Shown piece after piece: positions 34,051-46,915 of a stretch of 64,000 nt of DNA. Where the stretch lies: contig CM060177.1 in NCBI GenBank assembly GCA_030549775.1, positions 55,926,638 through 55,990,637 on the forward strand, read 5' to 3'. Numbering within the stretch: the first letter of the stretch is position 1; each line of letters opens with the position of its first letter. The position numbers and the translations under genes were made by a program. The notes beneath the pieces are model-generated. The model had not been told where the DNA came from, searched no databases, and saw only the letters and a list, made by a program, of their open reading frames with translations. This stretch comes from Tamarix chinensis. Taxonomy: Eukaryota > Streptophyta > Magnoliopsida > Caryophyllales > Tamaricaceae.

Positions 34051-35500
34051 CCTCAAGATTATCGCTATAGTTATCGCGATAATTCTCCTTTGAATCCTAT
34101 AGCAATTATTTGAGTATGCTTTTTGAAGACATTTGTAAGAAAAGCTTACAAATCTAAAACTAATATACCAAGTATTAATAGTTATGGAATAAAAATAAGT
34201 AATACAAGTTCTAAATCTATAATTAGGATACATAAAATAATATGAAGCCAAGTAATTAGAGGGAATGGGATTTAAACCATAATTAAGCCAAAATTATTCA
34301 ATGTAGGGATGAATTGTACAGAGTGTGTAGTGATGGTGCTTAGATTGTGTTGTGGAGGATATGTGGTGTGATTGTGGTGCACAGGTGGTGTGGTTGCCCA
34401 CGGTTAAATGGTTGTGGTGGTGCAGTTGTATGGTGTAAGGAGGGCATTGTAGTGCATGGTTAAATGAGGGAATGGATGTGTTGTGGTGCATATTGGAGTG
34501 GTGGAGAAGGTGTAGTGGTGCACAGGTGTTGTGGTGTAGAGTAGGGGTGCACAACTGTGTAATGGTGTGAAGCAAAGGACGTACATAGGTGTGGAAAATG
34601 TGTGGTGGTGTTTGGATTGATATGTTGGTGGTGTTGTGGCTGAAGGTGTGGTTATGCATGGATGAGTTGGTTCATGGTTGAAGCTGCTCAAAGGAGTGGT
34701 GCGGGATTGTTGTGTTCGTGCATAGGTGTGGAAGATAGTGCAGGTGGTGCATGGGTGTAAATTAGGGGTCATACACAAGTGTGGTAGTGTAAACTACGGT
34801 TGTGTATAGGATTAGTGGTGGAGGATGGTGGATTTGCTGGTGGTGCTTTGATTGTGGGTATTTAGGGTTTGGATAAGTCGAAGGAGATGTAATGGAGATA
34901 GAAGAGGGTAGTGCATGGTGCATATATTGGCATAGATAAGATATATAGGCTCATTCATATGATTGTGTAACAAAATTACTGTCAACAATTTATGCAATGG
35001 AGTGGCATGGGTGTGATGGTTAAGCATGGCCTAGTCATGCAGGATTTTTGGTCTATCAAAAATTCTAGGGTATAGAGGCATGGGCGGGCTAGTTTAGCAC
35101 AACCCAAGTGTGCGTGATTTTTGGTCTTATAGAATTATAGGAAAATATCACATGGTCGTGCATTAGGCCATGCCTCGGTCATGCAATACTCTGGTTTTGA
35201 GATTTCTTTTCCCAAGGGTTGCATGGTCATGCATTAGACCATGCATTGGCAATGCAACACCTATTTTAGCTTATTTTGGCCTATTTTGCCACAAACTTGA
35301 TTTTTCATCCCTAACTTTCTCCTCCTTAACTCGTACCATAATAGGGCCTACCAACACACTAAAAAAAGGAAAAGTAAAAAAGAAAACATGAAAAAAGAAT
35401 GGAAAAGAAAGAAAAAGCACACAAAAACTTGGGTTAGCTCCCATTGAGCACTTTTTTAAGGTCTTTAGCTTGACCATGTTTTCTTCAAATTGAAGATGGA
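34051..35500 (-). other. Element F linker between integrase and ATHILA ORF
   Basis: On the minus strand this is a C/A-rich stretch (34290-35010, CACCACAC and CATACAC themes) and a cluster of CATGGTCGTGC-like palindromes (35090-35270). Athila-1 has the same two parts at 12880-13260 and 12580-12830. The histidine/threonine-rich frames at 34294-34778 follow from base composition. I see no gene. Confidence 0.65.
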
Positions 35501-35529
35501 TCTAGGAGAGCAAGTGTGCTCATTTTTTT

Positions 35530-36720
35530 TCTACTAGAGAACCTGTAATGTAAGGCGTTAATCTTTGACCATTAACCTTGAAAATACCAATGGACTCGCT
35601 CCAAATATCTATAGCCCCAAACAAATATACCTTTCAAACATAGAATAGCCCTGACCATCTAGAACAAAGCTTTCCCAAATAAACCGTTATGCGTGAATTA
35701 AAAAGAAGCAAAAAATATCCTACATGAAATTCCCTTCAAATAATATGCCTATCATGCCATTTATTTATTCTCTCCTTGTATATTCGTGCATTATCATAGC
35801 CATCCAATCACAGCTCATCAAGCTCATTCAGTTAGAGATTCCTCCCTTCTCTAGTGGCATTCCAATTATAATTGATTGCTTTTTATCACCCAAAACTCCT
35901 TTTTCTCAACTTCAATGGGTATACGATAGGATTTTCCATATACCAACTAAAAAGGTTTCATTCCAATTGATATCTTATAAGCGATTCGTTAAGCTTATAG
36001 AGAATCATTCAACCTCATTGCCCAGTCTTTTCATGTGTGTGCCATTGTTTTCTTAAGGATCCCCTTCATCTCACAATTGATGATTTCTACTTCTCCACTT
36101 GTTTGGGGATGGTATGGTGCATCCATTTTATGAGTAACACCATATTTCTTTATAAGTGTGCTAAGAAGTCGATTGGTGAAATGGGAACCACCATCACTAA
36201 CAACTGTCTTGGGAACACCAAACCTTGGAAATATAACTTTCTAAAATAGTTACACCACAACCTTGGCATCATCGGTGGGATATGCCACTTCCTCCACCTA
36301 TTTGGAGACATAATCCATAGCAACTAGAATAAACTTATTTTTGTAAGAGGATGGCAAGGGTCCCATGAAGTCAATTCCCCAAACATCAAATAGATCAACC
36401 CCAAAGATGTTACTAAGAGGAATTTTGTTTCTTCTCAATATGTTACCAGTTATTTGGCATCAATCGCATGAAGTAACATATTTTCAAACATCTTTGAAAA
36501 GGTTGGGCTAATAGAAACTCACTTGAAGAATCTTTGAAGTTATTTTGGAATTGCTAGCGTGACCCCCATATGGTAAAGAATGACAATGAGCAACGATATT
36601 TCCAATTTCCTCTTCAAGCAGACATATTCTGTAGACCTCATATGCACATTTCTTATCAAGATGGGGATCATCCCGATAGTAATTCTTAACATATAAAAGT
36701 AACTTATTCTTTTGCAAAAA
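35530..36720 (-). pseudogene. pol: Element F integrase (broken)
   Basis: Integrase joins element DNA to the chromosome. On the minus strand a zinc-binding H2C2 region is readable (HCHSLPYGGH near 36590-36560, then CDRCQ near 36460). The catalytic core follows: GIDFMGP with its Asp at 36371-36373, SDGGSHF with its Asp at 36194-36196, and a later INCEMKG that would hold the Glu. An open frame covers 36717-36508; stops occur elsewhere. The C-terminal part fades near 35530. Athila-1 lacks this domain completely. Plus-strand frames at 35724-36249 are antisense shadows. Confidence 0.85.
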
Positions 36721-36849
36721 AGTCTAGAGGCAATAGCCCACATGCTTTATAATTAACAAAATCAACAATCCATAGGGCAGATAAGTTGGTGATGGCAGAA
36801 AGGTTATCATATGGAAATAAATCATCATAGGGAGAATCATCTCTTCACC

Positions 36850-38390
36850 TCCCTCCATGTCCTACCTTAATCTAGAGATATGATTATCCACTATATTCTT
36901 ATTTCCTTTTTTATCTTGAATTTTGATATCAAACTCTTGGAGCATAAGAATCCATCTTATCAAATGTGGCTCCATGTCCTTCTTGGTCAACAAGTACTTA
37001 AGGGTTGCATGGTCTGTGAAGACGATAATCATTGATCCTACTAAGTATGATCAAATTTTATCTAATGCAAACACCATGGCCAATAGCTCTTTTCAATTGT
37101 AGTGTAGTTAACTTGAGCATCATCAAAGGTTTGATTGGCATAGTAAATCGCATATACCTTTCCATCTTATCTCTCCCCAATGACTACTCCCACTATATCA
37201 TCACTTGCATCACTCATAACCTCAAATAGGATGTTCCAATTAGGAGGCTTCACTAGGGCATTTGCTAATGATTATTTTAAACTATTAAAAGAGCCTAAAC
37301 ATAGATGGTTAAAATAAAAAGGTACATCTTTGATGAGTAACTGAGTTAAAGGTTTATCAATTTTTGAAAAATCCTTAATAAGTCACTGATAGAAACCGGC
37401 ATGTCCCAAGAATTTGCGCATAACTCTAACAAAAGTCGGGGTGGAGTCTTTTTAATAATGTCGATTGACACCTTATCTATTGTAATGCCCCAACTAGATA
37501 CTATATGACCAATAAAAATCCCTTCTTGTACCATAAAATAACACTTCTCCTAATATAGAATGAGATTTACTTCCTTGCACCTCTCTAAAACCTGGAAAAT
37601 ATTTCTCAAACAATTATCAAAAATAGTGCCATAAACTAAGAAAATCATCCATAAAACTTCCATTATCTCTTCGATAAAGTTAGAAAAGATAGAAATCATG
37701 CATCATTGAAAGGTGGCAAGAGCATTACATATGCCAAAAAGCATCCTTCGATAGGCAAAGGTGTCATAAGGACATATAAATGTAGTCTTTTTCCAATTAG
37801 TCAGGTGAATTTGGATTTGGAAAAATCCAAAATACCCATATAAGTAATAAAAATAAGAATGAAAAGCCATCCTTTCTAACAATTAATTGATAAATGGTAG
37901 AGGAAAATTATCCTTACAAGTGGCCTTATTTAATTTCCTATAGTCTATGCACATTCGCCAACCCATGACGGTTCTTGTTGGGATTAATTCATTTTTTCTC
38001 ATTCTTAAGGACCGTCATTCCTCCTTTTTTGGGTACTCCTTGCACCAGACTCACCCACTCACTATTAGAAATAGGGTAGATGACTCTCGTGTCAAGTAGC
38101 TTAAGGACTTATTTTCTCAACTTCATTCAGATTAGGTTCAACCTCCATTGATGTTCAATGAAGGGCTTATACCCTTCTTCTAAAAGAATATGATGCATGT
38201 AAATAGAAGGATTTATGCATTTAAGATCATCCATGGTATAACTAATTGCTTCTCTATGCAGCCTAAGAATTCTAAGATGCTTCTCAATTTCTACCCTACT
38301 TAGGCTAGCATTTACAATTATAGGGTATTTAGAATTAGATTTAAGAAACATATACCTTAGCAAAGAAGGGAGGGGTTTAACTCCACCTTA
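36850..38390 (-). pseudogene. pol: Element F reverse transcriptase and RNase H (broken)
   Basis: The minus strand carries the RT N-terminus in an open frame 38363-38127 (HHILLEEGYKPFIEHQWRLN). LLDTRVIYP, the catalytic FMDD (37644-37655), GHAGFYQ and an RNase H start with MSDASDDIVGVVI (about 37220-37180) follow. RNase H then continues with YAIYYANQTFDDAQVNY and beyond, where Athila-1 is deleted. Multiple stops and shifts are present. It corresponds domain by domain to 10851-12325 of Athila-1. Confidence 0.88.
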
Positions 38391-38399
38391 GGTACTACC

Positions 38400-39500
38400 A
38401 CCTTTTTTAGGGTAGTGGTGTTTGATTCCACTTTAAGAATTATTGTCATTTGCTTTGGTGGAGGAAAAAAAGGGACCATCCTCTTACATCTTGTAAAAAC
38501 CAGTGATTTTAAGATTTTCATCACTAGGTAATCCACTTCTCATCAAAGACTAGCTAAGAGGGTCGCTTGAGAAGCTTTCAACAATATCCTTGTTCACCAC
38601 TTTACCAATCGAGTTGATTATGTAACAAACATCATTGATTAGAGAGAATTTCATAGCATTAAATAAATCAAACTCTACCTTCTCACTCCCAATATTTAAA
38701 GAAAGCCTCCCATTTTTAACATCACTGATGGCTCCAGTAGTAGATAGGAATGGCCTACCTAGAAAGATAGGAATTTAAGAATCTTCCTCAATTTGAGAAT
38801 AACAAAGTTAACCGGTATGAAAAACTTACCAACTTTGATAGGTAAATGCTCCAAAATACCTATCGAATGTCTTACCAATTGATCAACCAATTATAGGGAG
38901 ATGATGGCGGGCTTTGAATTTCCTATTTGCAACTTGTCACAGGCTGGCAATGACTTTAGAATTACACTTGCATCCAAACTACATAATACACAATTAATGC
39001 AAATATTAATACTAATATATAGAATAGAAATGAACTGAGGTCTTTTAACTTAGGTGGTAACTTATTTTGGAAAATAGCACTATGCTCTTATGCAAGATAG
39101 CGTTTCATATTCCTCCAACTTTCTCTTATTAGAAAAAATTTCCTTTAAAAACTTTGTATATAAGGGCATATGAACAATTACTTTAAAAAAGGGAATGTTA
39201 ATATGTAATTTTTTTTAATATTTCAAAAAACTTCCCAAATTTCTTTTCAAGTTTAGCCTTTTCTAACCTTTGAGGGAAGGGTAGTGGAGGCTTATAGGGT
39301 ATAGTTGGAACGTATTTTTCAACCTTTTCTTTTTTATTATTAATTTTTTTCTCATTAATTAATGGGTTTTCAACATCATTGTCTAAACTCTCATCACTCT
39401 CCTTCATCTTAGGTCCTTCTATCTCCTTACCACTCCTCAATATGATGGAACTAACTTGATTTTTAGGGTTTGTTTTGGGTTGTCTTGGAATTGTCCTATA
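38400..39500 (-). pseudogene. Element F protease and gag-pol linker (broken)
   Basis: An open frame 39440-39198 (80 aa) is a lysine/glutamate-rich linker ending YVPTIPYKPPLPFPQ, matching the linker in Athila-1 at about 10108-10158. Beyond it a retropepsin remnant is just recognisable (CSLDASVI near 38975 and VGKFFIP near 38830). The frame is heavily damaged, and the active site reads D-A-S instead of D-L-G or D-S-G. Confidence 0.65.
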
Positions 39501-40483
39501 ATGTCTAGAAGATGAGCTAGCTTGTTAAGCTATTTAGTTGATTTGGCTTTCTAGCATCTTGTTATGTGTAGCTAATGATTCAATCTTAGAAGATAGATTT
39601 GTAATAACATCACTCATGGTTCTATTCTGGTGTCTAAACTCATCTATTTGCTTCTTAAACTCTTCATTATGCTTTGCTTGTTACATCACAAAATTTTCCG
39701 TTACTATTTAAAGATTAAGCATGCATCTTAAACACATTTGTTTATTAGTGTAGCTCGGGCTACAACATCAATGGTCATCCTTATGTTGTAGAGAAGGCCA
39801 TCATAGAATGTATGGACAATTAACCAGTCTTCCAATATATGATGTGGGCACATCCTCAAGAGGTCTTTGTACCTTTCCCATGCATCATATAATGATTCCC
39901 CTTCTTTCTATGTAAAGGTTGTTATTTGATTCCTTAATTGAGCCATTTTGCTTGGAGGGAAATATTTGGAAAGGAATACTTGTGAGAGTTGATCCCAAGT
40001 AGTGATGGAGATAGGAGGAATTAATTGTAACCAAGCCTTTTCCTTTTCCTGTAATAAGAAAGGAAATAACCTTAGCTTGGTAGCATCATTTGAGACTCCA
40101 TTCATCTTCAATGTATCATGGTACTCTAGGAATATTGAAATGTGTAAATTTGGATCTTTTGTTGGGCTACCACAAAACTGATATTGCTACACCATATTGA
40201 GTGTAGGCTTCAACTCAAAATAGTTGGCAGTGCCATTTGGCTTCCTAATACTTGACTGCATTCCATAGGCATTAGGAGATGCACAAACCCTAAGAGAATA
40301 ATTATGCTCATCTCCTTCATCTATGGAATCCATGACTTCAAAACCTGTGTTTATAGTCGTCTTATGTACCCAAGTTCTTAATTCAATCAAGGTTATATTG
40401 ATTTTAGGATTCAATGCAAATGGAGGTCCTAAATGGAGAGATAGTTGCATATAAAGCACATGGGGATGAAAAATAACAAACAA
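39501..40483 (-). pseudogene. gag: Element F gag (broken, zinc knuckle lost)
   Basis: The minus-strand frame 40483-40187 gives a leader with GFEVMDSIDEGDEH, and 40111-39908 gives the gag core (TTWDQLSQVFLSKYFPP). ESLYDAWERYKDLLRMCPHH follows at about 39900-39835. Where Athila-1 has a linker and a CCHC knuckle, F jumps near 39730 to the coiled-coil-like part (NLSSKIESLATHNKMLE). The nucleic-acid-binding knuckle has therefore been deleted. A stop separates the two main open pieces. Confidence 0.85.
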
Positions 40484-40582
40484 TCAAGGCAAGAAAGAAA
40501 AGCACAAAAGAAAAGGAAATTAAGTAAATAAAAATCTAGTATAGCCTAATAACAAAAAGAATCAATATTAATTTTGCCAAAA

Positions 40583-40600
40583 TCCTTAGCAACGACACCA
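40583..40600 (-). other. Primer binding site of element F (tRNA-Asp type)
   Basis: The minus strand reads TGGTGTCGTTGCTAAGGA next to the 5' LTR. It matches TGGCGCCGTTGCCGGGGA at 13 of 18 positions, and all five differences are C-to-T or G-to-A. Confidence 0.82.
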
Positions 40601-40917
40601 AAAACTTGATGTTTGCTAATCGGTAGGCCCATGGCTACATTGTAGTATGTTAAGGTCATACCCATATGGAATTCACAATTAATTATCAATTTTTATTATT
40701 TTAGATATCTAGATTGTTATAAAAAGGGAAAATGGAGGTAAATAATAAATTAACTAATAAATTATAGATGTTGAAACTATACATGTAAACCTATGATTGA
40801 ACTTTGCCTCGCTTTCATTATTCAAAAATAAATTATTAATATGTTATAGTATAGTTCAAGAATACTGTGAACAATTAGTCAATTGTAATTCACTAGCCTC
40901 CTTCAAGGTCTAGGAAC

Positions 40918-40922
40918 ATACC
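40918..40922. repeat. Target-site duplication of copy E, left
   Basis: ATACC precedes E; ATATC follows at 50644-50648. One C/T difference. The intact F LTR near 24690 has TTACC here. Confidence 0.7.
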
Positions 40923-41971
40923 CGTAATACTCTAAAATTATAAATCAAGAATTTAATGATTGATCCTTATTCAAAATATATTAATTTTAAATTCTTAATT
41001 TAATTATTTTTTAGGTTTTTGATTTATAAAAAATGAATATTATTATTTAATAAATTAAAATAAATATTTTTTGTTTCATCATACTTTTTTTATTTAAGTA
41101 ATTTTCTAAACCCATATTTTACTAAAAATATCCTCTTAAATTAACATCTTAAATTTTAATTAAATTAATTTATTAAAATAATTTATCCATCTAAATAATT
41201 AAATACCCTAATTCTAAAAAATTATTTTATTTTTATTTTTCCTTTTTCCTTTTTCCTTTTTCTTTTCTCCTTTTTCCTTCATTTTTCCTTTTCCTTCTAT
41301 TCCTTCCATCCTTGGGCCTCCGAACCCTCTTCTTTCTTCCTCTTCCCCCGTTAGGCTACTGGCCACCCTTCCCTTTTCGCCCGTCCAACCCACTCCTCCC
41401 TTCTTTTTTCTTCTTTCCTTCTCCCCCTAGTTGGGCCAAGGCATCCTTCCTCTTCCCTTTCTCCTTCTCCTTCACGCGCGGGCCGACCCATTTCTCCTTT
41501 CTCCCCTGCCTAACCGACCTACCTGCCTCCCCCCTTCTTCTTCTTCTTTATCTTCCCCCTACACATTGAGCTCCATACCTACACCTCCTCCCTACAACTC
41601 TTCCATTTTCCCCTACCATTGTAGCCTTACCCTCTCCCTCTCTCTCCCATCCCTTTCCTTTCCATTTCGAGCCAAACACGCCCTATGCAGCCCCTTTCAT
41701 GTGTCTCCCCTTTCCCCTTTATTCTCCCTCTCCCTACCACCCTATATGCCTGACCCTCTACAAAAACCTACCCTACACAACCCCACCTACCCTCTTCTTT
41801 TTCTTATCCTTATTTCCTTCTTCTTGCCTTATCCCCTTCCCCTTGAGCTCCCTTCATTTCCCCTACACAACCTCTCTTCTTCTTTTTTCCTTCTTCTCCT
41901 CTTATCCCTGTTTTTTTCTTTTCCGCCCTCAACCACCATCTCTAATGCACAACCAATCACCATACCAACCC

Positions 41972-41976
41972 CCTAG
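41972..41976. repeat. Target-site duplication of copy C, left
   Basis: CCTAG, identical to 46911-46915. Confidence 0.9.
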
Positions 41977-42717
41977 TGTAACACCCTAAAATTCACTAAA
42001 TGTTTTTAAAAAGCGGAATAATTTAAAATTTAAAACTTGTGAATTATGGGGATATTACTGCCATACCTAGTACTAAACCACTTCTCTCCGACCATTTCAG
42101 TACCAAGTGCTAAGGCTAAGAAAAGATTGACATTAAACTCAAACCGATAGTTCATAAAAGAACTAGCAAGATCATACATCAAAAATCAGAGTACGTGCAA
42201 ACAATAGTAATTCATATCTAAAAGAGTAATAAGATTAAAATTGATAAAAAGTTCATTTCAAATAATCAATACAAGTAATGAATCATAAAATGGTAAATCC
42301 GATACAAAAGAAATAACAGGAGGAGATAGAATAACAAGAAGAGTGAAACCAACCACGACACTCTCGAACTTCGAGCCAACCACAAGCTCAACACTCATCC
42401 CCATATGATGTCTTGCCCACCTACACAAAGTCAGAAGAGCCTACTACTCATAGGAATGAGCAGCACACATAAAAAAGGTGATCGGTACGCTACGTACTCA
42501 GCAAGGTAACTGTGCACTAAGGCTAACACACAAAATCACATAAACCATGCAGAATAGTAAAAAGAGCATAAAGTCCAACATGATAACATACTATCATATA
42601 GTCCTTCAGGTAGATACATAAAGGCCCATTTATAATCCGGATTAATTAATTAATTAATTTTTGATTGAAAATCGATTCACACCATACTTTTTGTCAAATC
42701 CATAGGAATACGGGAAC

Positions 42718-43060
42718 CCCACTATTATAGCCAATGGACCGGATACATACAGGGCACATAGCTCCTGACCACTATTATTGTCAGTGGATCGGAAACACAT
42801 AGGGCATAAAGCTTCTGACCACTATTATTCACCGGTGGACCGGTCTGACCCCGACTCTCATGGTGTTCTACTATAAGTACTTAGTGTATTTCCTATGTCT
42901 TAGCACAAATATGTTCAGTTTGTTAAGTACGGAATCCCCCACTATTATAGCCGATGGACCGGAAACGCACAGGTACAATGCCTGAACACTATTATTCGTT
43001 GGTGGACCGGTCATATATAGGACATCATACCCTAACCACTATTATTCGCCAGCTCAACAA
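42718..43060 (-). repeat. ACCGG-type sub-repeats in LTR C
   Basis: About six units contain CCACTATTAT, GGTGGACCGG or a variant, and ACATAGGGCA tails. They are homologous to 18065-18510 of D on the other strand. Confidence 0.78.
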
Positions 43061-44742
43061 TATTCCACTTTAAATGATTAATGTATCATGGTGTCTTATT
43101 CAAAAACTTTACCCTAGACATGCATGAATCACTCCCTTTACACTTATCCTCCAACTAACCCATATCATATCATGATAACCCTACACCTCCTAACTTGCCT
43201 AACAACCCTTCCTCTATACTCAAACTCACAATAAAACTCCAACACCGAAATATGTGGGTTAAAGCCCACTACTACACACCTCCAAGTTCACTTACTTCCT
43301 TACTCTAGGGTTTTTCCCAAGAAACCCTAATTTAGGCCTAAGTGGCCCATCCTACTCCACCTCACACAACCCAAAACATTTTTAACACTCCACATAATGC
43401 AACCCATAGATTCCACCCTCATCATCAATTTTTAATCACCCAAATACACATGTGACCATAAAACCTTAAGTAGCCACGCCAAACCCTAACTAGTCATAAC
43501 AAACCCTAGTTCCTCGTGTCCACATATCACCCTTCCATTTCTCACATTCCACTTATTATTTTTCCATAACAATCATACTCATCCTTAGTTGATCATTTTC
43601 ATCTCCCTCTCGTACTCCATTCACTCTTATTTATTTCTCCTTATTACCACCTCCTCAAATTAGGGTTTTTTACCTTAAACCCTAGCTTGGTCTCCTATGT
43701 ACCCTTATATTGCTCCACGTACTATTTTTCATCCAAAGTGTTCAAACACCCAAACAACACTTACACTACCTTCCTTACACCCCAAATAAACGTTCCATAC
43801 GTAAATTTCACTCCCATGCAGACTTTACACATCCCATGAAACCTTTCAAACTTTTCATGCAAACCCTAAGCTCCCACGTGAAACCCTAGATTCGCCCATG
43901 CAAATCCTAGATCCATCCATGCAAAACCCTAGATTTATTCACACCAAACCCTAGATTCAATCCATACAACAACATAAAATCTACCATACAAAACCCTAAG
44001 TCCATCCGTACCAAACCCTAGTTTAGATCCTCACATGCAACACCATAAAATCTACTATGCAAAATACCAAGACCATCCATTGTGAGAAACTTTAGATTCT
44101 CACATGCAACACCATAAAATCTACCATGCAAAACCTTAAGTCCATCCATACAAAACCCTAGTTTAGATTCTTCCATGTAATACCATAGATTAGATTCTCC
44201 CACACAAAGCCCTAAAATTTCCTATTTTATTCTTCCACTCATGGATCATTAAAATAATTAGGTCAATTCACATCCCATGGTTAACGCATTTCCCCTTTAG
44301 TCAACTTATTCCCCTTTGGTCAACACATTTCCCATTTCCCATTTTCAACCTTTCTTCCACACAATACCACTTTTATACATCCTCATATGCATGTCTAAAG
44401 GGTCACAAACCATAACATCATATACCACAATATTTCATCACATATACATAATACACATGCCATATAATAACACATGAACATACTTCAATTCCACACCATG
44501 CCACACACGAAATAATTATAATGATAAACATAGGATGCATGACATATAAAGCATATAATGCACATCCACACACATAACACCTTAGTAACACCCTTACCTA
44601 AATTGACACCGGTCTTGGAACATGCTCCTATGCCTCCTTAGGGCTTTGACTGGTCTCACCTATATGAGGGAAACGATAAAAATTAGATTTCCTCCTACCA
44701 AAAATACTATTAATTACTAACTTATTCTAAGACTAGGTTTTT

Positions 44743-44746
<4 letters not shown>

Positions 44747-44813
<67 letters not shown>
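44747..44813. repeat. (TAA)22 microsatellite in LTR C
   Basis: 67 uninterrupted bases of AAT/TAA, then ATCATAATCATAAGC. It belongs to a longer degenerate AAT block reaching about 45260. Confidence 0.95.
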
Positions 44814-45127
44814 CATAATCATAAGCCAATTACTAAATTTGGCTAGATATATAATAAATAATAATAATAATAATATTGCAAAAGTTGATAATATAAGGTT
44901 TGAAAACATTATCCTAATAATAATAATAATAGTGATACTAAAATAATAAATGCTAATGAGAAAAATATTAATAATAATAATAAGGCTTGATATTTATAAT
45001 AATACTACTGCATTTCAAAATATTCACAATAAGGTTTTATCCCTATATATAATAATAATAATAATAACATTGAAAATAATAATAATAATAACATATTAAT
45101 AATAATAATAATAAAGATAATAGCAAC

Positions 45128-45164
<37 letters not shown>

Positions 45165-45927
45165 TTGAAATAAAAATATAATAGGGCTTCGGCACTCAAT
45201 AGAAATAATAATAAAAACATTAATAATAATAATATTATTAATATTAATATTAATATTAATAGCATATATATTCGAATAAATGAAATAAAATAAATTAATG
45301 CTCGTATAAATAGTGAAAAAGGGTTAGGAGGGTTTAGGGTTCAACCTTAGACTGGTGGTGGCAGGCGGCACTAGAGGTGGTGTATGGCGGTGGCTGAAAA
45401 AAGAGAAGAAAAGGGAAAAACTTGAGGGCTAGGAAAAAGATATAGAGAATGAGGGTGGGAGTTGGGGTGTTTAGGATTACCTAGGTGGAGAGGAGTAGAA
45501 TGAAGGTGGCGGTGCACGGCAGTAGTGGTGGCTGAATGGAGAAGAAGAAGATAAAGAGAGGAGGAGAGGGAGAAAGAGGAAAATTAAGGTAGACGATGGT
45601 AGAAGGTGGTCTGGAGAATAGGTTGAGAGGTGAAAGGAGCTGCAGCAGCAGTGGAAGTGGTGGCTAATGGTGGTTCAAAGAATGGGGAGATGGAAGAAAG
45701 GGTTGATTGGGGAGGGAACTTTGCACAACGGGGGTGACTTGTGTAGTAAAAATCGAGGGATGAGGGAGGTTTAGTTGGGTAGAGGGCGATGCAAAGAAGG
45801 CTTAGGTGGGCAGAGTGGATAGCGTGGTTGGCCGACGGTGACGGGGCTGGCGTCTGAAATAGGGCAGCGCACAAGGGAGGTTTCTGGGTAGGAGATCAAA
45901 AAATCGATACAAGGTAGATCATGGGGG

Positions 45928-45935
45928 TATTTATA
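45928..45935 (-). promoter_or_regulatory. TATA box of LTR C
   Basis: The minus strand reads CTCTATAAATACCCCCATG, a canonical TATA box in the GC-rich block, about 980 bases from the LTR 5' end as in B. The role is inferred. Confidence 0.55.
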
Positions 45936-46910
45936 GAGTTATGGAGGGAGATAATGTCATAGGGGTGATGGGAGAATAGGTAAAAGTAGGTGGGAAAGCT
46001 CCGACCAACGACGGCAAGCCGGCAGGGGTTAGCTCGTGGCAAGGCCTGATTGGCTGGGGAAGAAAGAATTTCGTGAGAGAAGAGAGGGAGGGTTAGTTGA
46101 GTCGAATAGTAGGTGGGTCATTAGGGGAGAGAGAGGAGAGAATTGGCTGGTCAACGACACGGTCTGCAGCGGAAATTCCGACAAAGTATGGGGAAGAAAT
46201 CGCAGGCTACAATGGGTTGGGGAGGAAGAAGAAGACGGAGGGGCTGGACCGGCGGTTAGGGGAAGAAAGAAAGAATGAAAAAGGAAGGAAATAAGCGGTT
46301 GGGCATAAGAAAATAAAAGTGCCAAAATGTGGCGTATCGGGCCGCCAAAGGAGAATAGGAAAAGAAAAGAGGCTGCGCCGCGGGACAGGCCCAATTTGGG
46401 GGAGGGGAAGAAGAAAAAGAAAAGAAGAAGAAAGAAAAAGAAAGAAAAAGGAAAAAGGGAAAAAGGAAAAGATAAAAATAATTGGGTTGGGTATTTAAAT
46501 TAATTTGAATATTTTGGATATTTAAAATAATAATATTTAAATAAAATAATATTAAATTTTCTTCTTAGGCTAATTTAGGGTTTTTGAAAGATTTTTTTAT
46601 AAATTCCATTTTAATTAGAAAATTACTGTAATTTTCTCAAATTAAATTATTTATAAAATTCCTACTAATTTGGAACTATTTTCTCCTTCTTATCATAAAT
46701 AAAATAATTTATTTATTTAATTTTCAAAATAAAATCCTTAATTAGCTAAAATACTAAAATTTCTTCTAATTAAAATACTTATAAATTTCTTATTGATTTA
46801 ACCTAATTAAATCCCCTTTTATTTTAATAAAAATAATTTATTCAATTAATATTCCTAATAAAACTTTATTTAACTATAATTCTTAAAATTAAAATTTTTT
46901 AGGCATTTCA

Positions 46911-46915
46911 CCTAG
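46911..46915. repeat. Target-site duplication of copy C, right
   Basis: CCTAG, identical to 41972-41976. Confidence 0.9.

Larger units (their letters stand above)
41977..46910 (-). mobile_element. Solo-LTR-like copy C (4934 bp) of the long LTR family
   Basis: The plus strand runs from TGTAACACCCTAAAATTC to TTAGGCATTTCA with a perfect TSD CCTAG. It is inserted, in the opposite direction, in the pyrimidine-rich block of E. It is closely related to B in order and text: ACCGG-type repeats (42718-43060), CCATGCAAACCCTA motifs (43850-44200), an AAT block (44747-45260), GC-rich block (45310-46440), TATA box (45928-45935) and AT-rich start. No coding domain. Confidence 0.92.

Noticed and set aside
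34294..34778. Histidine/threonine-rich minus-strand frames
   Set aside because: Produced by C/A-rich linker sequence of F. Athila-1 has the same linker composition without a matching frame.
35724..36249. Plus-strand frames of 110 and 70 codons
   Set aside because: Antisense to the integrase remnant of F, whose minus-strand reading contains the integrase motifs.
40583..40600. tRNA gene at the tRNA-like sequences
   Set aside because: Only the 18-base complement of a tRNA 3' end is present, next to an LTR. This is a primer binding site. No cloverleaf-sized sequence was seen here or elsewhere.
41431..41976. 181-codon proline/leucine-rich plus-strand frame
   Set aside because: Same type of pyrimidine-rich LTR block (copy E). 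It ends exactly at the insertion site of C and has no domain.
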